A stretch of DNA of 64,000 bases from Paratinospora sagittata (Eukaryota; Streptophyta; Magnoliopsida; Ranunculales; Menispermaceae), in the NCBI GenBank assembly GCA_035771175.1, contig CM069590.1, forward strand, positions 34,114,821 through 34,178,820, in the 5' to 3' direction. Shown in pieces: positions 1-10,736 of this stretch; position 1 is the first letter of the stretch, and each line of letters begins with the position of its first letter. Under the pieces are notes generated by a model. That model worked only from the letters and a program-made list of their open reading frames with translations. It had not been told where the DNA came from and did not search any database. The translations under genes and the position numbers were made by a program.

Positions 1-40
1 GAATGAGTCACGAGTGATTCTGTCTAGGTACATACTAGTA

Positions 41-420
41 GGGAGGGCCCTGAGATGGTGGGAGGGGGTACTACGGCTTCATGAAAAGGTTAAGACTTGG
101 ACACAGTTGAAGAAGTTGTTCCTCCATTAATATTTTCTGTCAGTAGAGATTGACCGACGTGCTTCCGAGTTCTACTTTCTCGCACTGGGGAATATGATAA
201 TGCAAGAGTACGAGGAGAAGTTTTCAGATTTAGCAGTATTTTGCCCAGATTTTGTTGACAAAGAGAAAAAGAAGGTGAAGAGGTTCATCGCGAGACTGAG
301 AACAGGCAATTTAGCAGGTGCTGACTACCTTGGGGTTACAGGCATATGATATGGTCGTTAAGAGGGCCAAGGACTTCTAGTTGGCTGAATAGCGGGGGGC
401 ACACATTGTTGTATAGCAGG
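41..420 (+). pseudogene. gypsy gag (capsid) remnant
   Basis: Gag would form the cytoplasmic particle that packages element RNA. In the frame starting at 41 the translation shows a Trp-Trp pair (LRWWEGV), then TWTQLKKLFL, then QEYEEKFSDLAVFCPDFV, the pattern of the Retrotrans_gag domain of plant gypsy elements. A TAA stop lies inside the domain just after LKKLFLH (about 128), and the frame degrades after about 330. The N-terminus lies outside the window. No intact start or promoter is visible. It is a dead copy; the family call is firm. Confidence 0.75.
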
Positions 421-627
421 CGATCCCTCATCCGAAGATTCCGTCACACTGCGGCAGGCCCATAGAAGTGTGTTGGGTTGGGCGGCAAGTTCAGGGTAGA
501 CAAGAAAGTCTAGTTCAAGGTAGGACGAAGCACTCACACGGTTATGGGATAGATTGGTAGTACGAGCATTGCACCAGAGTCGAGTTCAGCATCATTGTTT
601 CCCTAGAAGGTACAGGCACAGGCATTA

Positions 628-1306
628 GTGATGACACTTCCAGCACCTAGAGCACCACAAGCACCTCGAGGCCGCGGCAAAGGGTCGAGGGCACCGGCAG
701 GGAGCTCTACGATTGGAGCTTCGGTATCTCAGGCACAAATTGTATGCTACAAATTTGAGTGTCCTCAACCCCCGTCGGCAGCAATTGGGCCTAATCAGAC
801 TTTACAGCCTTTGAACCAAGAAACCACTCAAGCTTTGACAACACCATACTCGGCGGCTACAATGGAATTGATTGAAGGTATGATTAGCATTTGTGGTAAA
901 GTTATGTATAATTTGATTGATTCTGGTTCTACATTATCATTTATTTCGAGTAACATGGTTGATGAGTTGGGGCTTACACCAGTTAGAGCGGATACGATGT
1001 TGACACTTAGTACTACGGCTAGAGAGAAAATTTATCCTAACCTAGTTTGTCGAGGATTTGTGGTTAGGATAGGGGAATTAGAAATGCCGATTGAGTTGAG
1101 AGTTTTGGGTGTTTTTGGAATTCCATGCTTTGTTGGGTATGGATTGGTTAGCAATGTATCACGCACATTTGGATTGCTTTGCCAAGATGATCACATTCTT
1201 GATCCTAGGGTACCCACCAGCGATGTACAAAGGCAATGCCTCAAAGGTGCCAACCACTAGATGTAGATTAGCCACTAAAGCAGAGATGAAGAAACTAACC
1301 AAGTAA
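628..1306 (+). pseudogene. gypsy gag C-terminus and aspartic protease remnant
   Basis: A 210-codon open stretch runs from 628 to 1260. Its first third is Pro/Gly/Arg-rich. It contains a collapsed zinc knuckle in which CYK is followed directly by ECPQPP; the usual CX2CX4HX4C spacing has lost its middle. The protease follows with active-site motif DSGSTLSFIS (family norm DSGATHSFIS) near residue 97. After about 1109 the true frame shifts: the +2 frame continues with GMDWLAMYHAHLDC, the conserved end of chromovirus proteases (GMDWLxxYxAxxDC). So there is one frameshift plus a knuckle deletion. The sequence ends at a copia LTR. Not functional. Confidence 0.8.
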
Positions 1307-1315
1307 CCATCTGAT

Positions 1316-2830
1316 TGTTGGCCCTGATATGTCCAAGAGGGGGGGTGATTTGGACGATTTAGTAGGTTATACTTTTCAAAATAAATGATTTACAGATAAA
1401 ATAATGAACAACAAGAAATTATGAATGGCAGATGAATAAACAAAATACACAGTCAATTTATAGTGGTTTGGCCCTTGCCTACATCCACTACCTAACGTCC
1501 TCAATTAAGATTTGTTCAAACTCAAATATCGACTCCTCTTTTGGGTAAGGATCAAATTGTTACAACTTCTAAACTTAACGAGCGTGAGAATAGCCGTTAC
1601 ACTTGAGCAACACTTGCTCAGTCACAGTGACAAGCATAGTCACTTCGACAAATCAAATATAAGTTTGAGTACTTGATCCTTTTACCAAGAATCAAAGAAA
1701 TACTTACAGAAAAAATATTGAACCTTAGACCAACACTGATTTGAACAATGTTTAAGTATTAAGCTCAGCTGAAAAGTAAGAGGTTGTTTGCTCATTTGTC
1801 CTTCAATGGATTTAAATGATATGAATAAAGATTGATCAATCCAGAAGTTGAACAAAATCAGAGTATAGTCGCAATATTAACAAAGTGTTTGCAGTGACAA
1901 GAAACAACTAATTTTCAAGAGTTTTTGCTCAAACAAAATTATGTGTTTGTTTCAATTGTTCAAGGAGTTATTTATAAAACTTTCTCACACTTTTATTCTC
2001 AAAAATTGTTTTGGCACTCGTTTTGAATTTCAAATCAAATGGTCAAATTGTTTTACAAAAATGTGTATGTTCAGACTGTTCAAGAAAAACTAAAACATTT
2101 GTATAATCAAAAGAATAACAAGTATCAGAAACATCACAGGTTGACAGTATTTTCATATTTCTATTAGTATCGCATTAGCGTCTTGAAGGAGCGTCAGTGT
2201 CCTGAATTACCTTGATCTGAAAAATAGACTTTTTTTTCAACTTCTTCTAGGAGGGCGCTAATACTATATTAGTGTCCTGATGGGTTAATATTTCAGAAAC
2301 CCAAAAGTTTCGGGAGGGTGCTAATACTCGATCAGCGTCCTGATTGGCAACTGTTGGTTTTCTAGGTTGGTTTGATGAGGGCGCTCACACTCGATCAGCA
2401 TCCTGATTTGAATGATGATTATTAAACACAGAAACCATCAGTGCCCTGATGGTCCATCAGCGTTCTATAGTGTTGGCTTGATATTAAGTGACTAGCCACT
2501 ACATTAGTGCCCTGATGTCTCATCAGTGTCCAGAAAGACGCTGAAAACTAGTTTTCTTAAAAATTGATCTTTCCAAAACTTGTTAAATCAAATCAACATT
2601 TGAGCTTTTTGGATCGAATCAATCATTTTGAAATAATGCAATTTGGTCCAAACATAATTCAAAAAATCTTCGAATTGAATCGATTAAACTCATTTTCTAC
2701 AAGATAGAAGATCATTTGAAAACTAACGAGAAATAATGAGAAATTCATGAAGTTAATGATTTGCTGAATCAGATGATGACTGACATTCTACAAGCCTAAT
2801 TCATTATAGAATTTGAAATCAAATTTTTGT
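1316..2830 (-). repeat. SIRE-like copia LTR fragment A1 (family A)
   Basis: Starts TGTTGGCCCTGATATGTCC, matching the start of the element A LTR at 23957 and followed by the same landmarks: the GGGGGGGTGA run, the primer-like text near 1466, hairpins GAGCA-acact-TGCTC (1605-1619) and GTCAC-a-GTGAC (1621-1631), and the repeated AGCGTCCTGA-type U3 motif (2175-2545). It lacks the LTR's other terminus, so it is truncated at about 2830 where a chromovirus LTR end begins. Sense strand is minus, judged from the primer site next to the homologous LTR at 23957. Confidence 0.8.
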
Positions 2831-2944
2831 ACATTGTAGAAAATGATATTACAGTGTATTGTACATTGTATTTATGGTATGTACAGTGTATAGTACACTG
2901 TGCTGATCATGATGCCGCCCTACGTAAGGGGCGTTTAAGGGCGT
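2831..2944 (+). repeat. chromovirus LTR 3' end fragment (G-type)
   Basis: The reverse complement of 37055-37140 (start of LTR G) matches this stretch: both share TGTATTGTACATTGTAT and GTACAGTGTATAGTA in the same order, then a GATCATGATGCCGCCCT-like end. It is therefore the last ~110 bases of such an LTR in + orientation. Its left neighbour is copia fragment A1 and its right neighbour is LTR K. Confidence 0.65.
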
Positions 2945-4350
2945 TGTGACAGTATCACTGTGAGTAGATTTTGTTCCCCCATCATATGCATATCATAAAA
3001 ACTATAAAAAATATTTTATCTCGTGATTCATGCTTATTTACATGTTTTTAAATCTTATTAGCATGAGGTGTAGCTAAATGATATTTTGTACATGTATGAA
3101 TATGATTTTACATGTCATGATAGAGAATGTTTTACTTTACATGTTTATGAGTAAATGTATGCTATGATGGAAAATGAGTAGATCTTCATGGATAAGATTA
3201 AATGTACATTATATGACTTGTTGGGGCTGTTATTAATGCTCTTATGATAATTAATACAGGTCTTGAACCATTTATCATTGTTCTATGCACACTAAATGAT
3301 TTTCGATGCTTGTGTTTGTTGATTTAGAAAACATGTTAAGGATATATGGTGATGTTATACATGATTATGAATATGAATATACAGGAACATTTCGCATGCT
3401 TGTCAATCTAATGTAGTGGTTGATTATGTGTTGAATAATTATGCCATGAATGAATTCTTGCATATTAAGATCATGCATGAATTTTGGGTATAATCTTATG
3501 TGGTTGGTTGTGGAAATGGCTAAAATGGTGATGAATTGTGTGAGGTCCACCGGCTGAGACATCATCGGTTGGATGTCTTGGGTATTCTAATTGGTAGACA
3601 TAACTCACGGTAGGGACATGAGTATCTAGACGTCTAGAGGGCTTCTAATTGCAACTAACCATTGGAATAGGAACTCGGTTGCCGCATAAAACATAGGTTT
3701 GATGTTTCATAGATTGGAAGTATCTAGGATGTACCTACGTTATATGTCTGGTGTGTAACTTCCTTTTGAACTATGGATTTCAATGAAAATGTCTACTTTG
3801 TACCAATATCTATTTTCATAACTTGCACATGTAATAATAGTACTTATAACCTCTGAGATGATTGATTTATGCATTGTTTCAATGTATTGGTGAGTATATG
3901 ACGGTGGATATGCGAGATCATCTCCCTAGGCTATAAGCTTACTCTACTTCTTTAATTTTTAGGATCTTGCAGTGCCTTATACAAGGGCAAGAGTGTCAGA
4001 TATTGATATATCCCGCTGTTGGCTCCATCACTTCTAGTTGGTGAGTACTAGATAAAGCGAGAGGCGTCTCGAGTTTGCTTAGGAGGTGTTAAATTTTCAT
4101 TAAACTTTGAAACTATACTTACATATGGATAATTGTAATAATTTTTTCTTTACTTAACTTTTCATGATAATTATGCACATTTGTTGATTATCTCTTTCTT
4201 GTGTTTATCTAAGCCACGTGTGGCTTGTTCATGGCTGCATGTTTGAGGAAATGATGATGTGTAGAGCCTAAGGGTTACTAGTACCCTATTGGTGAGGGTG
4301 CTAGCTCGAGCGGCTTGATGTTTTCTTAAGTGAAAATTGCAGTGGTCACA
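2945..4350 (+). repeat. element K 5' LTR
   Basis: Begins TGTGACAGTATCACTG and ends GCAGTGGTCACA, so the termini form the inverted repeat TGTGAC/GTCACA with TG...CA ends. A Met-tRNA primer site follows after two bases. The first ~590 bases recur at 6475-7053. No protein is encoded; short open stretches here are chance. Confidence 0.75.
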
Positions 4351-4352
4351 GT

Positions 4353-4364
4353 TGGTATCAGAGC
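4353..4364 (+). other. primer binding site, initiator-Met tRNA type (K)
   Basis: TGGTATCAGAGC, complementary to the 3' end of plant initiator Met tRNA, lies two bases after the CA end of LTR K. This is where reverse transcription would be primed and it fixes the element's + orientation. Confidence 0.85.
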
Positions 4365-4635
4365 CTAGGTCTATAACCTATTGGGGCTCTAGAAGATCAA
4401 GGCTAGAGTACAAGACTTTAAAACTTGAAATCACCAAATCATGAAAGTTAAGTTTACCATGTCCAAAGAACTTGATAGTCAAATGTGAACTATATAGGGT
4501 GCAAGTTTCCCCCTGGTAGACAAATCCTAAGATTTTTGCAACGGTCCTAAGACAATGCTTTGACGTTTCAGATCACTTATGAGGACACTTAGAGGACCTT
4601 TTAATGGAAATAGAGCCCCAGAGGCTCGGGATCAT
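4365..4635 (+). other. element K leader remnant
   Basis: About 270 bases after the primer site with no coding pattern. It ends at a copia LTR fragment; the junction with that fragment is near 4636 (TTTTTCCTTCAATGG). Confidence 0.5.
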
Positions 4636-5648
4636 TTTTCCTTCAATGGATTTGAATGATATGAATAAAGTTTGATCAATCCAGAAGGTGAACAAAATCA
4701 GAGTTTAGTCGCAATATTAACAAAGTGTTTGCAGCGAGAAGAAACGACTAATTTTCAAGAGTTTTTGCTCAAACAAAATTATGTGTTTGTTTCAATTGTT
4801 CAAGGAGTTATTTATAAAACTTGCTCAAATTTTTATTCTCAAAAATTGTTTTGGCACTCGTTTTGAATTTCAAATCAAACGGTCAAATTGTTTTACAAAA
4901 ATGTGTATGTTTAGACTGTTCAAGAAAAACTAAAAGATTTGTGTAATCACAAGAATAACAAGTATTAGAAACATCACAGGTTGATAGTATTTTCAGATAT
5001 TTATTAGTATTGCATTAGCGTCTTGAAGGAGCGTCAGCGTCCTGAATTACCCTGATCTGAAAAATAGACTTTTTTTTCAACTTCTTCTTGGAGGGCTCTA
5101 ATACTACATTAGAGTCCTGATGGGTTAATATTTCAGAAACCCAAAAGTTCGGGGAGGGTGCTAATACTCGATCAGCGTCCTGATTGGCAACTGTTGGTTT
5201 TCTAGGTTGGTTTGATGAGGGCGCTCATACTCGATCAGCATCCTTATTTGAATGATGAACATTAAACCCAGAAACCATCAGCGTTCTATAGTGTTGGCTT
5301 GATATTAAGTGACTAGCCACTACATTAGTGCCCTGATGTCCCATCAGTGTCCTGAAAGACACTGAAAACTTGTTTTCTTAAAAATTGATCTTTCCAAAAC
5401 TTCTTAAATCAAATCAACATTTGAGCTTTTTGGATCGAATCAATCATTTTGAAATCATGCAATTTTGGTCCAAAGATAATTAGAAAAATCTTCGGATTGA
5501 ATCGATTAAACTTATTTTCTACAAGATAGAAGATCATTTGAAAACTTACGAGAAATAATGAGAAATTCATGAAGTTAATGATTTGCTGAATTAGATGATG
5601 ACTGACATTCTACAAGCCTAATTCATTCTAGAACTTGAAATCAAAGTT
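4636..5648 (-). repeat. SIRE-like copia LTR fragment A2, near copy of A1
   Basis: Base by base this follows 1797-2830, with scattered substitutions and one small deletion near 5277. Both copies stop at the same right end (GAATTTGAAATCAAA or GAACTTGAAATCAAA). It includes the AGCGTCCTGA-type U3 array at 5010-5360. A 64-codon open stretch at 4672 is noncoding LTR sequence. Confidence 0.8.
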
Positions 5649-6091
5649 TTGAATATATGGTATTCATCTCCATCACGAGCTTTACTTCCTTTCCATCATG
5701 CTTTAAGTAAAGTATCTATGCATCATCATGTATTTAATATGCGTAGGAATGTAGTGTATATATGTATATATCACATAGACATGTCGCTTGTAGATGGACG
5801 GCATATGAAAAATTTTGGGTGTTGGACACTTGTTTGACTTCAGGTGAATGTTTATATTAGATGTTGAATCGTGTGGTATACAATTTGGATGCGATCTTGT
5901 CATATATGGATGATGGATTTAAATTTTGGTTCAATTGTTTTATGTCATATATAGGTTGTATATTGAGAATTCAGGTTTATTGTTTAGCTTTTCTCCAGAA
6001 GGCTTAACAGTGCCTCAAGTTTTTTCCTGGAGTGCCATATGATCTAGGGTATTGTGCCGGTCGTGAGGTCAACCAGAAAGGGGTCGTGACA
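5649..6091 (+). repeat. chromovirus LTR 3' end fragment L1
   Basis: Matches the right part of L2 (36084-36650): shared landmarks are the GATGATGGATTTAA stretch, CTTAACAGTGC/CTTAGCAGTGC, CTAGGGTATTGTGCCGGTCGT and the terminal GGGGTCGTGACA. The end is the reverse complement of the TGTCACGACC start of the C and J LTRs, so it is the U5 end of such an LTR in + orientation. Confidence 0.7.
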
Positions 6092-6425
6092 TAGGCTCAC
6101 ACCAGCAAGCTAAGTAAGTTAGGTTGACTCATACCTGAAAGTTGAGTGTTGTAAAGGTTGTCTCGCACCTATGTAGTTGAGAAGGTCGTAATAGGTTTGT
6201 TCCTCACCTGTGAAGAGGACTCACTGGTGAAGCTTTAGAAATCCTAATTGAGAGATTAAGTAATGGACGTAGGCATGGCCGAACCACTATAAATCATTTG
6301 GTACTTGATATTTTTAATTTCCCTGTCTTTCCACTATTTATTTGTTAACATCTTGAAAAAGTGCATAACCTGCTAATTAATCCAATTCACCCCCCCCCCT
6401 CTTGGACTAAGTGTTGGGGCAAACA
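6092..6425 (+). repeat. copia LTR 3' end fragment N
   Basis: In + orientation this ends ...CTTGGACTAAGTGTTGGGGCAAACA, the reverse complement of the TGTTGGCCC...TAGTCCAAG start of SIRE-like LTRs such as 27762. It also has the reverse complement of the conserved GGTTCGGCC...GTCCAC text near 6260-6300 and the polycytosine run near 6391. Confidence 0.65.
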
Positions 6426-6458
6426 GTCAGGAAACAACCAAGTGAAGTGAAGTTCCTA

Positions 6459-6474
6459 AGGCGGGGGAACTAGT
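6459..6474 (+). other. candidate polypurine tract of element K
   Basis: A purine-rich stretch (AAGGCGGGGGAACTAG) directly precedes the second LTR K copy, where the plus-strand primer of an LTR element is expected. The exact LTR start is blurred by mutation. Confidence 0.45.
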
Positions 6475-7053
6475 TAGGAAACGATATCACTATGAGTAGA
6501 TTTTGTTCCCCCATCATATGCATATCATCTTAACTACAAAAATTATTTTATCTCATGATTCATGCTTATTTACATGTTATTAAATCTTATTAGCATGAGG
6601 TGTAGCTAAATGAGATTATGTACATGTATGAATATGATTCTTACATGCCATGATAGAAAACACTTTACTTTACATGTTTATGAGTAAATGTATGCTATGA
6701 TGGAAAATGAGTTGATCTTCATGGATAAGATTAAATGTACATGATATGATGTGTTGGGGTTATTATTAATGCTCTTATGATAGTTAATATAGGTCTTGAG
6801 CCATTTACCATTGTTCTATGCAAACTAAATGATTATCAATGCTTATGTTTGTTGATGAAGAAACCATGTTTAGGATATATGGTGGTGTTATACATGCTTA
6901 TGAATATGAATTTATTGGAACATTTCACATGCTTGTCAAACTAATGTAGTGGTTAATTGTGTATTGAATTATTATGCCATGATTGTAGACTTGCATATTA
7001 AGATCATGTATGAATTTTGGGTATAATCTTATGTGGTTTGTTGTGGAAGTGGT
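6475..7053 (+). repeat. element K 3' LTR, truncated
   Basis: Follows 2950-3530 closely (GATATCACTATGAGTAG..., landmarks CCCCCATCATATGCATATCAT and GGTGTTATACATG). It stops at ...GTGGAAGTGG where the undisturbed copy at 3510 reads on into TAAAATGGTGATGAATTG; the copia LTR at 7054 begins exactly there. Confidence 0.7.
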
Positions 7054-7281
7054 TGGTGTCTCAGTCTTATAGTCCAAGAGGGGGGTGAATTGGACTTGGT
7101 TGATTTGTGCACTACCTTTCAATTAAAATAATGAAACAAATAAAGTGTGCAGTAGATAACAATCAAAATAATCAAGGGCAGGAAAAGTAAATGGACACAA
7201 CGATTTAGAGTAGTTTGGTTCCCCTTGAACCTACGTCCACTCCCCGATCACCACAATCAGGATTTTCCTATACACTATTGG

Positions 7282-7461
7282 CTAGTCAACTTACGGGCTT
7301 GACTAGAAGTTGTATATATTAACCAACACAAAGGCTTGGTTATAAGCCACACACATTAAACAACACAAGAGCTTGGTTAGAAAGTTACACACATTAACGA
7401 ACACAAGGGCTTGGATATAAGCCACACACACTATCCAACACAAGGGCTTGGTTAGAAAGCC
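7282..7461 (-). repeat. stem-loop array in R/U5 of LTR B
   Basis: Successive imperfect tandem units each form a hairpin: CTAGTCA/TGACTAG with an 11-base loop (7282-7306), GGCTT/AAGCC at 7333-7348 and 7408-7423, and GGCTT/AAGCC with a longer loop at 7445-7461. On the sense strand the first loop contains CCCGTAA. The array lies about 1 kb downstream of the TATA box, so it would be in the RNA. Confidence 0.6.
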
Positions 7462-8439
7462 ACACATACTAGCCTACACAAGGGCTTGACTAGAAAACCG
7501 CATTGTAACCAACTTACGGGTCTAGTTACGAGCCGTACAAAAATATGGTATAGTCCCGGTTGACTTACACGTCAACAATACATCAAGATTACAAATGATA
7601 GAGGGAGATGTTTTAAAACACTCTCAACAATATTAAGCGTACAATCTTGAATGAATAATCACTATTATTCCAACCACAGTATTTTAAATGATGTGAAGTG
7701 TTGAAATAGATGAAATCAATTACATGCAATCGATTCAAATAATAATAATGTGAGACATGTACTCAAATATTAATTCTAACAATGATATGCATAAAGCACA
7801 TGAATCAATATGCATAAATGATCAAGATTTATTGATTTTAAATATATAAATGGTTAAGATCAAGAATCAAAATAATCAAGTAATGATCAATGAAATTAAT
7901 TCAAAATAATGTAAGTTTAGCACATGAATCAATACCACATGATATGTATGAAACCACTAAATAAGATAATGTAATATGAAGATCAAATATAGTTTCACAA
8001 GTAGTACTTAAGTCAAAACGGTTTTCTAGATATCAAATCAAGCACAAAACCTATTTACTCAAACAAAATCACAAGAATCTTAATGGGAAGATTTTACCCA
8101 ACTTTGGTAATGATGAAGCTTAGAGATTCTTCAAGTGTGATGATGGTTGAGAGAATCCTCGTTCAATGATGATAAAAAATCAACAAGATGTGAAGAACTC
8201 ACTCAAAAACGTCTTGATCTATTGCTCAAGAGAAACACACAAGGTTCTCAAAGAGTTTGAAGGATTAGGCGAACTATATGAAAGTATGAATCAAAGATAT
8301 GAATGTAGGTGTACTTTTGCTTTGAAAGATGTTTAAAATCACTCAAGAACTTGTTTTAAACTTGTAAAAATGATAGTATGAAAAACGGTACAAGTTCTCA
8401 ATTTTTTGCAAAAGTTGTTCTTCAAATGAGCAAGTGTGG

Positions 8440-8450
8440 TATTTATAAAA
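8440..8450 (-). promoter_or_regulatory. TATA box of LTR B (3' copy)
   Basis: Sense-strand TTTTATAAATACC followed by CACACTTGC; the same text occurs at 29080-29088 in the other LTR. It sits between the CG palindromes (upstream in U3) and the stem-loop array. Confidence 0.55.
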
Positions 8451-8489
8451 AAACACTAGACCGAAGCACATGATGGCGTTCCTCAATGA

Positions 8490-8800
8490 AGGAGCGCGCT
8501 TTTGAATTAAAATCTGAAACTTTCCATATTTCCCTCCAATCAAGGAGCGCGTTCCTTAATATGTCCATTGAGCATAAGACCGAGATTCTTCATCAAGAGC
8601 TATTGACTCTATAAAATTTTCTATTTTTCCTTTAACTACATGAGCACTTTCTTGTTAAGAAGAGCGCATTCCTTTTCTTTGATTAGAAAAACCTGAGTCT
8701 CGAAAAAAAAAATGGGAGCTCGTTCGTTTCTTAAGGAGCGCATTCCTTAAACTCTGATCAGAAAAATTCAAGTCTCTAGAAAATGCATAGGAGCGCGTTC
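8490..8800 (-). repeat. CG-centred palindromes in U3 of LTR B
   Basis: GGAGCGCG-type motifs recur at about 8491, 8542, 8680, 8738 and 8790. The best is AAGGAGCGCGTTCCTT at 8542-8557, a palindrome with one G-T wobble pair. They lie upstream of the TATA box on the sense strand. Confidence 0.6.
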
Positions 8801-9391
8801 CTTCACGTTGAAGTGATAAAAACCCAATTTTTCGATTAGAAAGAGTTTTTGATATTGTCAAACATATAAACTAACTTTCAAAACATTTTTGACAAGATTG
8901 TAACACAATTGACAAAGATAAACACGTGCAAAAGATCGATTAAAGCAGATGATCAATACATTCGATACGACACACGTAACACGATAAAACCATGCAAAGT
9001 TGGTAATATGAGTTGATGATAAACAATGTTAACTATATGATTGCATGATAATCATGATAATGTTTGTGCATGCATGATCAATATGATAATAGTATATGTG
9101 CATGAATATCTAAAGACCTATTTGCATGATTTTCAAAAGATGCAAATAATATTATGGTTGGAACGAGTAAGAATTATTCTACAGCACTAAGATTCTGAAC
9201 TAAGGATTACAAACAAGAAGCTCTTGGCATTGTTGTTCTATCCACATGCTTTGGCGATATAGTTGAATCCATCTAATATAGCTAGTTAGCACTGAAACAA
9301 CTCAGTCAAATATATTAATTATGTGATTATATTGTTTGTAAACATCAAAACACTTAAGAAAATACTAAGTGGAAAACCACTTAAGTCAACA

Positions 9392-9409
9392 ATCTCCCCC
9401 TTTTTTATG
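9392..9409 (-). other. polypurine tract of element B
   Basis: ATCTCCCCCTTTTTTATG on the + strand, i.e. AAAAAAGGGGGAGAT on the sense strand directly before the LTR. The same tract follows LTR H at 51471. Confidence 0.8.
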
Positions 9410-10736
9410 ATGACAAACAATATAAACTTGATAAACAAACAATCAAATAATATTCATAGCATGATTCTTAGGATATGAAAAGCGCACATACTATGACATG
9501 TTTTAAGACAAATCCAGATTGTTTATCAAGATTCCAATAATTCTCCCCCTTTTGATATCATCAAAAAAGATCTAAGCATTTTTTTTTTTAAATTCTCATG
9601 AAGAAATACCTAGGACATAACATCAAAACACAAGAGCTCCCCATTTCTCAAAGAGACAGAGACTCCCCCTAAGTCTATGCATTCAATATTATAGAGGATT
9701 TATGATATATAATCAAGATGAAGCACATATGAATACATAGATAATGTCATATCACAATACCAGTCATGAAAATCAAGAATTTGAAGCACATGGAGACATG
9801 TAAACATGATAATGGTTGGAAAATATTACCTCAAAAACATACATGGGCTAGCTAGATAACATTTAGAACAAATGCATAGCATAGCCAATGAGATGTACAT
9901 GTAGATGCATATACAAGATAAAATGTATAAGAAGCATCTAGACGTGTAAGAATGAGAATGAGATTTGCCAAAATAAAATTGATTCACAAGGAGTTTGAGC
10001 ATAGGCAAATTTATCTCAAGATGATAGGCATAAGCATGATCAATTATACGCAAGGCCTAGGATGCTATATGCTTTATCATTTATATCAAACAAGTATGAG
10101 CATGGGCATATACCAAAAATATAGCATAGGCAAAGATTTCAAGATTAAAGCAAGGCCTAGCTATTTTGATTCTAATTAGATGCAAAAGATGATTTGAAAA
10201 GCGTAAGGCATCAATTAGAGATCAATGTTCAAAAACATTTGATGCATATAGAATTAGAAATTCAAATGTTGCATCAATGACATGTAAATGAAAGAACATG
10301 CCAAAAAAATGTATACACATAGGCAAGGGCAATGTCTTTCTAATGAATTAGGCATGTATAAAGATATGAATATAAGCACAGCCTAAGACATGGATTCAAA
10401 GTGATGCATTTGAAAGATATTAATTACGTATTATGCATACTTGAATCAAGTAGATGTGAATCATGCACATATAAGGATTATATAATAAATTTGGTACAAG
10501 CATGATCACAATTCAAATAGGAGAGCATAGGCAACAAAAATATGTAATGAGATCAAGATCTAGCTCTAATCATGAATTCTAGGTAATATGATAAATTTCA
10601 TGCATTTTATAGCCTAACAAAGTTTTTGGTTTGATCCAAAATATATATGTCATGCAAAAGATCAAAACCAATCTCAAATCATGAATATGAGGCAAATAGT
10701 ATTTCAAGTTTTCAAGCACAAGGGAAACATATTCAC
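9410..10736 (-). other. element B 3' noncoding region
   Basis: AT-rich, no credible protein. It carries further polypurine-like tracts (CTCCCCC at 9542 and 9662 on the + strand) and repeated CCTAG-containing words. Around 10150-10190 the text GGCCTAGCTATT...GATTCTAAT...AGATGCAAA matches the element H interior at 56462-56500, which shows this is conserved SIRE-type 3' sequence. It ends abruptly at 10736 against a truncated chromovirus LTR. Confidence 0.65.

Larger units (their letters stand above)
1..1315 (+). mobile_element. Ty3/gypsy gag-protease fragment (element O)
   Basis: Internal fragment of a gypsy element on the + strand, entering from the left edge and cut at 1315 by a copia LTR that starts TGTTGG at 1316. 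It holds a gag domain and an aspartic protease in the usual order, but no reverse transcriptase or LTR. The gag and protease wording resembles element C at 10737-19819, so a chromovirus relative is likely. Lineage is inferred; the gypsy assignment rests on the retroviral-type protease following gag. Confidence 0.8.
2945..7053 (+). mobile_element. Ty3/gypsy-like element K, interior replaced by fragments
   Basis: Two direct copies of one LTR (2945-4350 and 6475-7053) flank a Met-tRNA primer site at 4353 and a polypurine tract at 6459. Between them no gag or pol remains; instead there are a copia LTR fragment (4636-5648), a chromovirus LTR end (5649-6091) and a second copia LTR end (6092-6425). 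The right LTR is cut off by the copia LTR at 7054. Gypsy rather than copia is a guess from LTR style; the primer site fits both. Confidence 0.6.
7054..9391 (-). repeat. copia element B 3' LTR
   Basis: On the + strand it runs from TGGTGTCTCAG to ...TTAAGTCAACA and aligns over its length with 27762-30054: TATAGTCCAAGAGGGGGG near 7070, the GGCTTGG...AAGCC units at 7333-7461, the TATA region at 8440 and the GGAGCGCG motifs at 8490-8800. The following CTCCCCC tract marks it as the 3' LTR of a minus-strand element. Open stretches inside it are not genes. Confidence 0.85.
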
